From Rhizobium sp. (GTDB lineage: Bacteria; Pseudomonadota; Alphaproteobacteria; Rhizobiales; Rhizobiaceae), in NCBI GenBank assembly GCA_027533385.1, contig JAPZUE010000012.1, positions 157,540 through 221,539 of the forward strand: DNA of 64,000 nucleotides, given 5' to 3'. The position numbers and the translations under genes are program-made. This document shows positions 47,201 to 55,878 of the stretch, piece by piece. Every line of letters starts with the position of its first letter. Within the stretch, counting starts at the first letter, position 1. A model generated the notes under the pieces. The model had not been told where the DNA came from. It saw only the letters and a program-made list of their open reading frames with translations, and searched no databases.

Positions 47201-47493
47201 GACGCGATACTCCAATATCCACTTGTTTTTATGGGCGGAAATGTGCCGGGCCAATCGTCAACAAAGGCTTTCCGTAGTGTGACAGCGAGATGAAAGTTTT
47301 GCGGCACAACCATTGGCCGAGGCGACACTGCCGCGCACCTCAACGCAGGAAAAGCCCGGCGGGCCGGGCGTTCCGGACGGCCGCAGGCGGCGGTCTCCAG
47401 CCTCATTCGGGCACTGGACCGCATCGGCCGTGTTCCGGTTTACCGTTAAGCGCGCGCCGCTTTCGGGGCTATCGGCATGTCGCAGATTTTTTA
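47201..47493. other. Spacer between the EAL-GGDEF gene and the betI promoter
   Basis: About 290 bp with no supported gene. The only structured element is a perfect GC-rich hairpin at 47354-47369, followed on the leftward strand by TTTT. No leftward coding frame in this stretch is convincing, so an antisense or small RNA from near betI is possible. Confidence 0.4.
47354..47369 (-). terminator. Orphan hairpin with T-tract on the leftward strand
   Basis: GCCCGGC-GG-GCCGGGC, a perfect 7-bp stem that is followed leftwards by TTTTCC, like an intrinsic terminator, although no leftward gene lies just before it. Confidence 0.4.
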
Positions 47494-47522
47494 TTGATTG
47501 ATCAGTCAATCAAAATTATCAT
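47494..47522 (+). promoter_or_regulatory. betI promoter with overlapping BetI-type operator
   Basis: TTGATTGATCAGTCAATCAA (47494-47513) is a perfect 8-4-8 palindrome of the type bound by TetR-family BetI. Its left half is also the -35 (TTGATT), followed after exactly 17 bp by TATCAT (47517-47522). Binding would cover the -35 and the spacer, giving clear autorepression; choline would relieve it in the known E. coli/rhizobial model. Confidence 0.75.
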
Positions 47523-47544
47523 CCGGCAAGACAGGGGAACAGAC

Positions 47545-48177
47545 ATGCCGAAGGTCGGAATGGAGCCAGTTCGCCGAAAGGCGCTCGTCGATGCCGCGTT
47601 GAAGACGATCGGCCATCACGGCTCGCTGACCGTGACCATGTCGGAGATTGCCCGCGAGGCGGGCGTGTCGGCAGCACTTGCGCATCACTATTTCGGCTCG
47701 AAGGACCAGCTGCTGATCGAGACGATCCGCTCGCTTTTGCGCCAGTTGCGCGCCGATGCGGTGGTGGCGCTGGCGGCGGCGCAAACGCCGCGTGAGCGGA
47801 TTTCGGCGGTGATCCGCATCTCCTTCCAGGCCGACCAGTTCGACCCTCAGGTGGTGGCCGCCTGGCTTGCCTTCTATTCCGAAGCACAGCGCTCGGAAGA
47901 GGTGCGCCGGCTGCTCGCGCTTTATGCGCGGCGGCTGCAATCCAACCTGATCTCGGGGTTGAAGCCGCTGTGTGGGGCGGCTGATGCGAGCCGGATTGCC
48001 GATGGCGCAGCCGCGATGATCGACGGGCTCTATATCCGGCAATCCCTGAAGGCAGCGCCCCTGTCGATTGATGCCTCTGTCGCACTGGTCGAGGATTATG
48101 TGACGGGGCAGCTCGCCGCCCACCCTCCCCTTGAGGGGGAGGGTCGGACCAAAGGTCCGGGGTGGGGTGAGCCATGA
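47545..48177 (+). CDS. betI: Transcriptional repressor BetI
   Basis: A 210-residue TetR-family repressor of choline uptake and oxidation genes. The N-terminal helix-turn-helix ([26 protein letters not shown]) and overall length fit. The ATG at 47545 follows AGGGGAA. The C-terminal 20 residues are translated from an intergenic mosaic repeat (48119-48178) and are not conserved BetI sequence (they read [11 protein letters not shown]...), so the ancestral stop was probably lost when the repeat inserted. Heads the betI-betB-betA locus. Confidence 0.93.
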   Translation: MPKVGMEPVRRKALVDAALKTIGHHGSLTVTMSEIAREAGVSAALAHHYFGSKDQLLIETIRSLLRQLRADAVVALAAAQTPRERISAVIRISFQADQFDPQVVAAWLAFYSEAQRSEEVRRLLALYARRLQSNLISGLKPLCGAADASRIADGAAAMIDGLYIRQSLKAAPLSIDASVALVEDYVTGQLAAHPPLEGEGRTKGPGWGEP

Positions 48178-48260
48178 GCGCAGCAGACCGAACGAAACGA
48201 CATCAGAAGATCACCCCCACCCGCCGCTTTGCGGCGACCTCCCCCCTCAAGGGGGAGGTG
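48119..48260. repeat. RIME-like palindromic intergenic mosaic 2
   Basis: Arms CCTCCCCTTGAGGGGGAGG (48124-48142) and CTCCCCCCTCAAGGGGGAGG (48239-48258), inner hairpins GGACC...GGTCC and GCCGC...GCGGC, and flanks GGGGTGGGGTGA / TCACCCCCACCC. The second half is an inverted copy of the first, so the block is a 140-bp imperfect palindrome. It lies across the end of betI and the gap before betB. Confidence 0.7.
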
Positions 48261-48289
48261 GAGAGAAACCCCCCGTCTGGAGACAGGAC

Positions 48290-49753
48290 ATGAAAGCCCA
48301 ACCGCAAGCCTCCCACTTCATCGACGGGGACTATGTCGAGGATACCGCCGGCACCGTCATCGAAAGCATCTATCCGGCGACCGGCGAGGTGATCGCACGG
48401 CTGCATGCGGCAACGCCTGCGATCATCGAAAAGGCGATCGCGTCCGCCAAGCGGGCGCAGAAGGAATGGGCGTCGTGGAGCCCTTCGGCACGCGGGCGCG
48501 TATTGAAGAAGGCGGCCGAGATCATGCGCGAGCGGAACCGCGAGCTTTCCGAACTCGAGACGCTCGATACCGGCAAGCCGATCCAGGAAACCATCGTCGC
48601 CGATCCGACGTCTGGCGCCGACAGTTTCGAATTCTTCGGCGGCATCATCGCGACAGCCATGAACGGCAGCCAGATCCCGCTGGGCGGCGACTGGGCCTAT
48701 ACCAAGCGCGTGCCGCTCGGCGTCGTCGTCGGCATCGGCGCCTGGAACTATCCGCAGCAGATCGCCTGCTGGAAGGGCGCACCAGCGCTCGCCGCCGGCA
48801 ATGCGATCGTGTTCAAGCCTTCGGAAGTGACGCCGCTCGGTGCGCTCAAGATCGCCGAAATCCTGATAGAGGCCGGCGCACCGAAGGGCGTCTACAATGT
48901 CATCCAGGGGGATCGCGAGACCGGGCCGCTGCTCGTCAGCCATCCCGATGTCGCCAAGGTGTCGCTCACCGGCTCCGTGCCGACGGGGCGCAAGGTGGCG
49001 GGGGCGGCTGCCAGCCAGCTCAAGCATGTGACGATGGAACTCGGCGGCAAGTCGCCGATCGTCGTCTTCGACGATGCCGATATCGACAGCGCGATCTCGG
49101 GCGCCATGCTCGGCAATTTCTATTCGACCGGCCAGGTCTGCTCCAACGGCACCCGCGTCTTCGTGCACAAGGCGATCAAGGACACCTTCCTTTCGCGGTT
49201 GAAGGCGCGGACGGAGGCGATCGTCATCGGCGATCCGCAGGACGAAGCAACGCAGATGGGGCCGATGGTGTCGCTCGCCCAACGCGACAAGGTCCTGTCC
49301 TATATCGACAAGGGCAGAGCGGAGGGCGCGACGCTGGTCACCGGCGGCGGTATTCCCAACAGCGTCACGGGCGAAGGCTTCTACATCCAGCCGACCGTGT
49401 TTGCCGATGTCACCGACGACATGACCATCGCGCGCGAAGAGATCTTCGGGCCTGTGATGTGCGTGCTCGATTTCGAGGACGAGGCCGAGGTGATCGCACG
49501 GGCAAACGCCACGGAATTCGGCCTGTCGGCGGGTGTGTTCACGGCGGATTTCTCCCGCGCGCACCGCGTGGTGGATCAGCTGGAGGCGGGAACGCTGTGG
49601 ATCAACACCTATAACCTCTGCCCGGTGGAAATCCCCTTCGGCGGGTCCAAGCAATCCGGCTTTGGCCGCGAGAATTCGGCAGCGGCGCTTGAGCATTATT
49701 CCGAGCTGAAGACGGTTTATGTCGGCATGGGCAAATGCGAGGCGCCGTATTGA
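48290..49753 (+). CDS. betB: Betaine aldehyde dehydrogenase
   Basis: BetB oxidises betaine aldehyde to glycine betaine with NAD(P)+ in the cytoplasm. The 487-residue ALDH has [22 protein letters not shown], the catalytic Glu region in [10 protein letters not shown] and the catalytic cysteine in [17 protein letters not shown]. The ATG at 48290 ([16 protein letters not shown]) is preceded by GGAGACAGGAC; the frame extends upstream into the repeat. No betC (choline sulfatase), which often lies between betI and betB in rhizobia, is present. Confidence 0.95.
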   Translation: MKAQPQASHFIDGDYVEDTAGTVIESIYPATGEVIARLHAATPAIIEKAIASAKRAQKEWASWSPSARGRVLKKAAEIMRERNRELSELETLDTGKPIQETIVADPTSGADSFEFFGGIIATAMNGSQIPLGGDWAYTKRVPLGVVVGIGAWNYPQQIACWKGAPALAAGNAIVFKPSEVTPLGALKIAEILIEAGAPKGVYNVIQGDRETGPLLVSHPDVAKVSLTGSVPTGRKVAGAAASQLKHVTMELGGKSPIVVFDDADIDSAISGAMLGNFYSTGQVCSNGTRVFVHKAIKDTFLSRLKARTEAIVIGDPQDEATQMGPMVSLAQRDKVLSYIDKGRAEGATLVTGGGIPNSVTGEGFYIQPTVFADVTDDMTIAREEIFGPVMCVLDFEDEAEVIARANATEFGLSAGVFTADFSRAHRVVDQLEAGTLWINTYNLCPVEIPFGGSKQSGFGRENSAAALEHYSELKTVYVGMGKCEAPY

Positions 49754-49778
49754 GATGAGATCGGGCGTCGCGCGAGGA

Positions 49779-49955
49779 TACCCCCCTCTGTCGGCTTCGC
49801 CGACATCTCCCCCACAGGGGGGGAGAGTGGCCGCTTGCGCTTTGCCCAATAAGCGTTCTGGAATGCGATTAGCGAGCTTCGCAAGGCGGTCGAGCGGTCA
49901 GCCGCGCGCCGCTCTCCCCCCCTGTGGGGGAGATGTCCGGCAGGACAGAGGGGGG
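49779..49955. repeat. RIME-like palindromic intergenic mosaic 3
   Basis: The same plan as block 1: CCCCCCTCTGTCGG (49781-49794), CTCCCCCACAGGGGGGGAG, then inverted GCTCTCCCCCCCTGTGGGGGAG (from 49911) and GGACAGAGGGGGG to 49955. It lies between betB and the leftward TA pair. The arms of blocks 1 and 3 are near-identical. Confidence 0.7.
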
Positions 49956-49979
49956 TGCCGCGGCTTCGACGTTTGGCCG

Positions 49980-50330
49980 TCACACCACAATATCGTCGAG
50001 ATCGACCTTGAGTGCGGCGGCAATGCGCTTGAGCACATCGACGGAGCCGGTCTTCTTGCCGCTCTCGATCTCGGAGAGATAGGGCTGGGAGATGCCTGCC
50101 GCAGCCGCGAGGTCGGAGACAGTCATCTTGCGGTAGTTGCGGTAGGTGCGGATACGGCTGTCGGTTTCCCAGAGCTCGTAAACGAGCTCGGCCGGCCAAG
50201 TCTCCTCGCCAGCCCTGACGCGCGCCATGATCTTCTCAGCCGCAATGCTATCGATCAGGTCTTCGTATTCGTCTTCGGGAACGAGAACATAGGTCTCGCC
50301 GTCGATGACGGTCTTGCGCAGTTCGCCCAT
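49980..50330 (-). CDS. XRE-family antitoxin (HigA/RelB-like)
   Basis: A 116-residue protein with an N-terminal 65-residue helical region and a C-terminal helix-turn-helix (MTVSDLAAAAGISQPYLSEIESGK). It lies 3 bp downstream of a RelE-family toxin gene on the same strand, in the toxin-first order of HigBA-type pairs. Its likely role is to bind and neutralise the toxin and repress its own operon through the palindrome at 50585-50608. It is placed between betB and betA. Confidence 0.85.
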   Translation of the reverse strand: MGELRKTVIDGETYVLVPEDEYEDLIDSIAAEKIMARVRAGEETWPAELVYELWETDSRIRTYRNYRKMTVSDLAAAAGISQPYLSEIESGKKTGSVDVLKRIAAALKVDLDDIVV

Positions 50331-50333
50331 GGT

Positions 50334-50579
50334 TCACTCCTTGTAGATGCCGCCGCGCGGTCCGACCTCAACGACAATCACCAGCATCGTCTGCTCGTCG
50401 ATGATGACTCGGTCGTCTCCGACACGAATTCTCAGAAGTGGGCTGCCCGTCAACTTCTTCACGTCGACACGTTCACCGCGCGCGAAGGCATCGACCTTCG
50501 ACCGGATCGCATCCCGTCGCTTGGGCTGCATGCGGTCCAAAACTTTGCTGGCCGCCTTGGTGTACTCCACCCTCTTCAT
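50334..50579 (-). CDS. RelE/HigB-family toxin
   Basis: An 81-residue RelE-fold toxin (MKRVEYTKAASKVLDRMQPKRRDAIRSKV in pieces, and LRIRVGDDRVIIDEQTMLVIVVEVGPRGGIYKE in pieces) of type II toxin-antitoxin systems, expected to cleave mRNA on the ribosome. The conserved basic/Arg segment RIRVGDDRVII is present. It is the first gene of the pair and is divergent from betA, sharing an operator-bearing spacer of 52 bp. Confidence 0.85.
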   Translation of the reverse strand: MKRVEYTKAASKVLDRMQPKRRDAIRSKVDAFARGERVDVKKLTGSPLLRIRVGDDRVIIDEQTMLVIVVEVGPRGGIYKE

Positions 50580-50584
50580 GCCAA

Positions 50585-50608
50585 GAGTATAGCAAATAGC
50601 TATAACTC
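50585..50608. promoter_or_regulatory. Operator-like palindrome between the TA pair and betA
   Basis: TATAGC-AAATA-GCTATA (50588-50604), extended by GAG...CTC, is a perfect 6-5-6 dyad within the 52-bp divergent spacer. It is well placed for autorepression by the antitoxin, and could also affect betA. Confidence 0.55.
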
Positions 50609-50631
50609 TTCAACCATTCGGATCTGACACC

Positions 50632-52284
50632 ATGCAGAACGCAGACTACGTCATCATCGGTTCCGGCTCCGCGGGCGCGGCCATGGCTTACCGCCTGTCG
50701 GAGGACGGGAAGAACACGGTCATCGTGCTGGAATTCGGCGGCTCCGACATCGGGCCCTTCGTGCAGATGCCGGCAGCGCTTGCCTATCCGATGAACATGG
50801 ATCGCTATAACTGGGGCTACATGACCGAGCCCGAGCCGCATCTGAACAACCGACGGATGATCGCGCCGCGTGGCAAGGTGGTCGGTGGTTCCTCTTCGAT
50901 CAACGGCATGGTCTATGTGCGCGGCCACGCGGAGGATTTTAACCGCTGGGAGGAGCTGGGGGCGACCGGCTGGGGCTATGCGGATGTGCTGCCCTATTTC
51001 AAGCGGCAGGAGACGTCGCATGGTGGCGAAGAGGGCTGGCGCGGGACCAACGGGCCGCTGCATGTGCGGCGCGGCGAGATCAAGAACCCGCTTTACCGCG
51101 CCTTCATCGAGGCCGGGCGGCAGGCCGGGTTCCCGGTCACCGAGGACTATAACGGTCGTCAGCAGGAAGGCTTCGGCCTGATGGAGCAGACGAGCTGGCA
51201 GGGACGGCGTTGGTCGACGGCGAATGCCTATCTGAAGCCCGCTCTGAAACGGCCGAATGTCTCGCTGATCCGCTGTTATGCCCGCAGGGTCGTGATGGAA
51301 GACACCCGCGCCGTCGGCGTCGAGGTCGAGATCGGCGGCAAGATCGAAGTGGTGAAGGCGAACCGCGAGGTGATTGTCGCGGCCTCGGCCTTCAACTCGC
51401 CGAAGATCCTGATGCTCTCGGGCATCGGACCTGCCGCGCATCTCACGGAGATGGGCATTCCTGTCGTGGCGGATCGTCCGGGCGTGGGTCAGAACCTGCA
51501 GGACCACCTGGAATATTACCACCAGTTCAAATCAAAGCTGCCGATCACGCTGCATTCGAAGAACAACTGGTTCTGGATGGGGATCGTCGGCGCGCAGTGG
51601 CTGTTCTTCAAGAAGGGCTTGGGCACCTCCAACCAGTTCGAGGCGGCGGCCTTCATCCGCTCGGCGGCGGGGGTCAAATGGCCTGATATCCAGTATCACT
51701 TCCTGCCGATCGCGATCTCCTATGACGGCAAGTCGGCGGTGGGTGGCCATGGTTTCCAGGCGCATGTCGGCTACAACATGTCGAAGTCGCGCGGTTCGGT
51801 GACGCTGCGCTCGCCTGATGTGAAGGACGCGCCGGTGCTGCGTTTCAACTATATGAGCGATCCGGAGGACTGGGTAAAATTCCGCCATGCGGTGCGCGTC
51901 ACCCGCGAGATCTTTGCCCAGAAGGCCTTCGATCCCTATCGCGAGGCGGAGATTGCGCCGGGACCGAATGTCCAGTCGGACGAGGAAATCGATGCCTATC
52001 TGCGGGAGCATCTGGAAGGCGCCTATCACCCCTGCGGAACCTGCAAGATGGGCCGCGTGGACGATCCCATGGCGGTTGTCGATCCGACCACGAAGGTGAT
52101 CGGCGTCGAGGGCTTGCGCGTGGCGGATAGCTCGATCTTCCCGCATGTCACCTATGGCAACCTGAACGGCCCCTCGATCATGACGGGCGAGAAGGCGGCG
52201 GATCATATCCTCGGCAAACAGCCCCTGCCCCGCAGCAATCAGGAGCCGTGGGTGAACCCGCGCTGGGAGAAGAGCGACCGGTAA
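50632..52284 (+). CDS. betA: Choline dehydrogenase
   Basis: BetA oxidises choline to betaine aldehyde (and can oxidise the aldehyde further) at the membrane. The 550-residue GMC oxidoreductase has the FAD-binding N-terminus [37 protein letters not shown] and the C-terminal catalytic region with HPCGTCKMG and [18 protein letters not shown]. It is separated from betB by a mosaic repeat and a leftward TA pair, so it probably needs its own promoter in the 52-bp spacer upstream. Confidence 0.96.
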   Translation: MQNADYVIIGSGSAGAAMAYRLSEDGKNTVIVLEFGGSDIGPFVQMPAALAYPMNMDRYNWGYMTEPEPHLNNRRMIAPRGKVVGGSSSINGMVYVRGHAEDFNRWEELGATGWGYADVLPYFKRQETSHGGEEGWRGTNGPLHVRRGEIKNPLYRAFIEAGRQAGFPVTEDYNGRQQEGFGLMEQTSWQGRRWSTANAYLKPALKRPNVSLIRCYARRVVMEDTRAVGVEVEIGGKIEVVKANREVIVAASAFNSPKILMLSGIGPAAHLTEMGIPVVADRPGVGQNLQDHLEYYHQFKSKLPITLHSKNNWFWMGIVGAQWLFFKKGLGTSNQFEAAAFIRSAAGVKWPDIQYHFLPIAISYDGKSAVGGHGFQAHVGYNMSKSRGSVTLRSPDVKDAPVLRFNYMSDPEDWVKFRHAVRVTREIFAQKAFDPYREAEIAPGPNVQSDEEIDAYLREHLEGAYHPCGTCKMGRVDDPMAVVDPTTKVIGVEGLRVADSSIFPHVTYGNLNGPSIMTGEKAADHILGKQPLPRSNQEPWVNPRWEKSDR

Positions 52285-52288
52285 GGGT

Positions 52289-52588
52289 TTAGCGGTAGTC
52301 GTCTTCGCGCTGATGGCGGATGGCCAGGATTTGAACGTCACCGTTGTCCGCGAGCTGATACAGCGCGAGATAACCCGCGCGTCCGAATGTTATCGGTAGT
52401 TCTCTCAGCTGCTCGCCATCGTGCTCAATCTTCCGGCCCGTGTTGGGAAAATCGACCAGGCCTGCGACGCCGCTGACAATCGCATTCAACGCGCGCTCTG
52501 CGGCTTTTACGTCTCGGTCGAGCAGGAAGTCGTAAAGCCTATTGAGGTCCGCCCGCGCTTTTGCATTGTAGCGGACCTTCCGGCTCAT
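52289..52588 (-). CDS. ParE/RelE-family toxin
   Basis: A 99-residue RelE/ParE superfamily toxin (MSRKVRYNAKARADLNRLYDFL; later GRKIEHDGEQLRELPI and YLALYQLADNGDVQILAIRHQREDDYR in pieces). The C-terminal IRHQRE stretch is characteristic of ParE. It overlaps the upstream antitoxin gene by 4 bp (ATGA). The target (gyrase or mRNA) cannot be told. It follows betA by only 5 bp, tail to tail. Confidence 0.85.
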   Translation of the reverse strand: MSRKVRYNAKARADLNRLYDFLLDRDVKAAERALNAIVSGVAGLVDFPNTGRKIEHDGEQLRELPITFGRAGYLALYQLADNGDVQILAIRHQREDDYR

Positions 52589-52857
52589 TGGCTCAACTCG
52601 GCTTTCCTCTTTTCGAGCTTGGCTCTGAGTTCAGCGTGAACCTCTTCGGCGCTGTACCAGACACCCGTGCGTTCAGCCTCCTCCAGGGCCGCCAAACCTC
52701 GTGCAACAAACTCCGCCTGTTCCCGCCGATATTCCACCTCCGCCCGTGCCGAGCGGTCGATGAGGTCTGCGACGGTTTCGCCTTCGCGCAGCACGCTTTC
52801 GGCTGCGGCGTGGAATTCCGCGTCGTCGAGGACGGATGGCTTGACGGTCTCGTTCAT
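52585..52857 (-). CDS. ParD-like antitoxin
   Basis: A 90-residue acidic, largely helical protein (MNETVKPSVLDDAEFHAAAESVL; WYSAEEVHAELRAKLEKRKAEL) that overlaps and precedes the ParE/RelE-type toxin gene, the order of ParDE/RelBE pairs. No clear DNA-binding fold is apparent beyond a possible short N-terminal strand. Call rests partly on neighbourhood. Confidence 0.75.
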   Translation of the reverse strand: MNETVKPSVLDDAEFHAAAESVLREGETVADLIDRSARAEVEYRREQAEFVARGLAALEEAERTGVWYSAEEVHAELRAKLEKRKAELSQ

Positions 52858-52921
52858 GGCTGAACTCCCTGCTATCGCGCCATCATAACGCGAAAAGGGC
52901 TGAGTGATAAGGCGTGAGAGA

Positions 52922-54334
52922 TCAGGGGACGACGATGCGCGCCAGGATACGGTCGGCGATCAGCTCGTAATTCTCGTCGAAGTGATGGCCGCCGGGGCGG
53001 GCGATGAGCTCGACGCCGTCCTTCACGCGGGGCGAAAGCGCCGGACAGGCCGTGTCTTCCTCCTCCAGTCCGTAGACGCATTGGATCCTTGAGGGCTCGA
53101 CCGTCGCAAGCTGATCGACGGGGTCGCCGTGCTTGCCCGATCCGGCAGCACCGAGCCAGCCGGAGACGGCGATCTCGAAGTCGGCCTGGTGCGACAGGGC
53201 CAGCAGCGAGAGCAGCGTCACGGACTTGCGGTCTTGATCGGGCAGCAGGCCATAGACCTTCGGCAGGATATTGGCGCCGAAGGAATAGCCGATCAGCACG
53301 ACCTTAGAGACGCCCAGGCGCTTGCGGTAATGGGCAATGATTTCGGAGAGGTCGGCTGCGGTCTCTTCCGGAGTCTTCTCGCTCCAGAAATAGCGCAGCG
53401 CATCGACACCGATGACCGGCACGCCGTTCTCGTTCAGCCGGGCGGAGAGGCGCTGATTGATCTCGCGCCAGCCACCGTCGCCGGAATAGAGGATGGCCAT
53501 GGTGTCGTGCTCAGGGATCACAAGCTCCTCGACCAGCGGCAGATCGAGCGCCGCATCATCGGGCGTCAGGCGCTCAACGAGCGTCGCGGCCTCCGTGGAC
53601 AAGAGGCGGGCGGGACCGCCCTCCCCGTCTGCAATCTCGATATCGGGATGGCTCGCCTGCAGCGACGCTGCATGCTGGCGCCCGGCTTGGTCGGCTGTCG
53701 TTGAAAAGACGATGCGGACGGGATTGGGCAGTTTTCCGGGCGACAGCCCGTAGGCGATGCCGGCCGGTGTGTCCCGGCGGGGGGCCGGCGTACAGAGCGG
53801 CTTGGGCAAGGCGACCGCCTCGGTCGGATCGACGGCCACCGTCTCGCCAATCGTCTCTGCGAAACTGCCATTCGGGGTCTGGGCGGCAATGGCGAGCGCC
53901 AGTGCCCCGCCCTCGCCGAAGCCAAGGATGCGTGGTGGACGGTAGAACTCGGCCGTGTGGCTGCGATGCAGCTGTCGGGTCAGACGCTCGATATCGGCGG
54001 GTAGAAACAGGCAGTCACGTTCGGTTTCACGCGAGAGGGCGGCGCGCCAGCTCGTCAAATCGACGCCAATGCCGATTGCACCGGCATTGACCACGGTTTC
54101 CAAGGCGACCTGTTCGGCCATGTCCCAGCCGTTGGCGTCGGAAATTATGACCACGACACCGGTCACGCTGCCGTCGTCGGGGGTGGAGATGCGGTCCTGC
54201 GGCAGGCTGATGATGCCGTCACCGGCCGCAGCGGCGGGCAGCACGGCAGTGGCCATGGCGAGCAGGGTCCAGGAGGCGACGGACAGGTTCGTCAGGAAAC
54301 CGGGGATCATGCGCCACACGGTTTGTCGCGTCAT
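52922..54334 (-). CDS. acvB: AcvB/VirJ-family protein (lysyl-phosphatidylglycerol hydrolase-like)
   Basis: A 470-residue protein from the ATG at 54334 with a signal peptide (WTLLAMATAVLPAAAAGDG). Two alpha/beta-hydrolase-like halves: an N-terminal one with GFGEGGALALAIA and a C-terminal one (the VirJ part) with a nucleophile elbow GYSFGANILPKV and a conserved GGHHFDENY near the end. In Agrobacterium AcvB and Rhizobium AtvA act on lysyl-phosphatidylglycerol in the periplasm. It overlaps lpiA by 4 bp (ATGA), the conserved lpiA-acvB (atvA) operon, acid- and virulence-related in relatives. Confidence 0.9.
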   Translation of the reverse strand: MTRQTVWRMIPGFLTNLSVASWTLLAMATAVLPAAAAGDGIISLPQDRISTPDDGSVTGVVVIISDANGWDMAEQVALETVVNAGAIGIGVDLTSWRAALSRETERDCLFLPADIERLTRQLHRSHTAEFYRPPRILGFGEGGALALAIAAQTPNGSFAETIGETVAVDPTEAVALPKPLCTPAPRRDTPAGIAYGLSPGKLPNPVRIVFSTTADQAGRQHAASLQASHPDIEIADGEGGPARLLSTEAATLVERLTPDDAALDLPLVEELVIPEHDTMAILYSGDGGWREINQRLSARLNENGVPVIGVDALRYFWSEKTPEETAADLSEIIAHYRKRLGVSKVVLIGYSFGANILPKVYGLLPDQDRKSVTLLSLLALSHQADFEIAVSGWLGAAGSGKHGDPVDQLATVEPSRIQCVYGLEEEDTACPALSPRVKDGVELIARPGGHHFDENYELIADRILARIVVP

Positions 54335-55653
54335 TTGCGCGTCAGACCCTTCAGGCCGCCGCCGATCAACAGCGTCACGTCGATCAGCGACAGGATCGGC
54401 AGGCCCTGGCCGGCCACTGCGAGGTAACGCGGCTGCCAATCGGGATCGAACTTCTCCTTGAAGGCGCGCACGCCGCGGAAATTGTAGAAGCGCTCGCCGT
54501 GTTCGAAGATCTGCCGGGCGACATGGTTCCAGGCGGGGGCGCGGCGATGGCTCGAGAGACCGGCGAGCGGCGCCATGCCGAGGTTGAGCGTGCGGAAGCC
54601 ATCGGCCTTCAGCGTCTCCATGATCTTCACGAAGAGAAGGTCCATCATGCCGCGATGGACGCCCGGCACATGGCGCATCAGGTCGATGAAGGCGTCACCG
54701 CTCGACGAGGCCGTCATCAGAGTGGCAAAGGCGACAATCTTTCCGTCAAGGCGGATGACGGCGACGGGGCCGGCGGCGACGTAGTCGCGATCGAAGGTGC
54801 CGAGCGAAAAGCCCTTTTCAGCGGCCTGATGGGCGCAGAGCCAGGTATCGGACACGGCCTGCAGCTCGTCCAGGATCGCGGCCACCGCATCCGCGGGGAC
54901 GAATTCGAACGCCAGGCCGTCGCGTTCGGCGCGGTTGATCGAGCGGCGCAGTTTCAGCCAGTCACCGCCGGCGAGCGTGAATGTCGTGAGGTCGACGACC
55001 GCCTGCTCGCCGAGCTTCAGCGCCTGAAGGCGCATGTCGACGGTCAAGGGCAGGAAGTCGGCCGAGACCTGATAGAAGACCGGACGGCTGCGGCTGCGGC
55101 GGGCCTCGGCGATGAACTTCTCGACGAGCGGCGCCCAGAGATGCTTCGGGCCGACGGGATCGAAAAGCGCAACCAGCGAGCGGCCCTGCCGGGCGTACAT
55201 GATGAAGCCCTGGCCGCAATCGGAAAACAAGAGGCGCTTGTCACCCAGTCGGACGAGGCCGGCGCTGGCATTGCGCTGGTGCGGCAGGAGGGCCACGGCG
55301 CGGGCGAGATCGTCGACCGTCTCGGCATCCTGGTCCCGGCGGCGGCGTGGCAAACGCACCAGCCCCCGCGAGGCAATCACGCCGAGCACCATGGACAGGC
55401 CGAGCGTGCTTTCGGTGGCATCGATCCCGTTGCGCGCAAGCACGAGGCCCCAGCCGAGTTTCAACAGGTTTTCCTCGGCAAGGATCGGACCGAGCAGTGC
55501 GACCATGGCCAGCACTCCCAGCACCAGACCGGCGCGGGGTGCGCGCAGGATCAGCTTGGGAATGAGCGACAGAAAAACGACCGAAAGCGGCTTGGCGCGG
55601 TCTGCGGACGGCGACGGGGCCGTCGCTTCAGCATCATTGAGAGAGGAAGCCAT
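54331..55653 (-). CDS. lpiA: Short LpiA/MprF-type lysyl-phosphatidylglycerol synthase (DUF2156 domain)
   Basis: About 440 residues, roughly half the usual length (about 850). The C-terminal catalytic GNAT-like domain is complete (LVALFDPVGPKHL, FYQVSADFLPL, KGFSLGTFD, DLMRHVPGVHRGMMDLLFVKI and LNLGMAPLAGLSSH). The N-terminus has only two or three hydrophobic segments instead of the 12-14 helix flippase domain, and nothing upstream resembles it. The product may make lysyl-PG without flipping it, or rely on another flippase. The start is uncertain: 55653 or the in-frame ATG at 55701; neither has a strong ribosome-binding site. Co-transcribed with acvB. Confidence 0.82.
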   Translation of the reverse strand: MASSLNDAEATAPSPSADRAKPLSVVFLSLIPKLILRAPRAGLVLGVLAMVALLGPILAEENLLKLGWGLVLARNGIDATESTLGLSMVLGVIASRGLVRLPRRRRDQDAETVDDLARAVALLPHQRNASAGLVRLGDKRLLFSDCGQGFIMYARQGRSLVALFDPVGPKHLWAPLVEKFIAEARRSRSRPVFYQVSADFLPLTVDMRLQALKLGEQAVVDLTTFTLAGGDWLKLRRSINRAERDGLAFEFVPADAVAAILDELQAVSDTWLCAHQAAEKGFSLGTFDRDYVAAGPVAVIRLDGKIVAFATLMTASSSGDAFIDLMRHVPGVHRGMMDLLFVKIMETLKADGFRTLNLGMAPLAGLSSHRRAPAWNHVARQIFEHGERFYNFRGVRAFKEKFDPDWQPRYLAVAGQGLPILSLIDVTLLIGGGLKGLTRK

Positions 55654-55878
55654 GAACCAGACCACGAAACAAAAAGGGATCGAACGCTTATTAGCGTCCA
55701 TGCATGGACCGTAGCTTGTGACACCAATCGGTAAACGAGTCGGTAAGCCAGTGCATCAATTGCGCAAGACACCGAATTTCTTCCGCCGTCAACCGAAGGA
55801 AACGCAAGGCTGCCGTGCGCAAAGCGGCGCATCGATACGATCGCCGCTCGCCCATGAAGCCGGTCTTAATGACGGGAA

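Noticed and set aside
47290..47544. Upstream extension of betI
   Set aside because: The first 85 residues of that frame cross the promoter and operator and lack TetR sequence; the ATG at 47545 has a proper ribosome-binding site.
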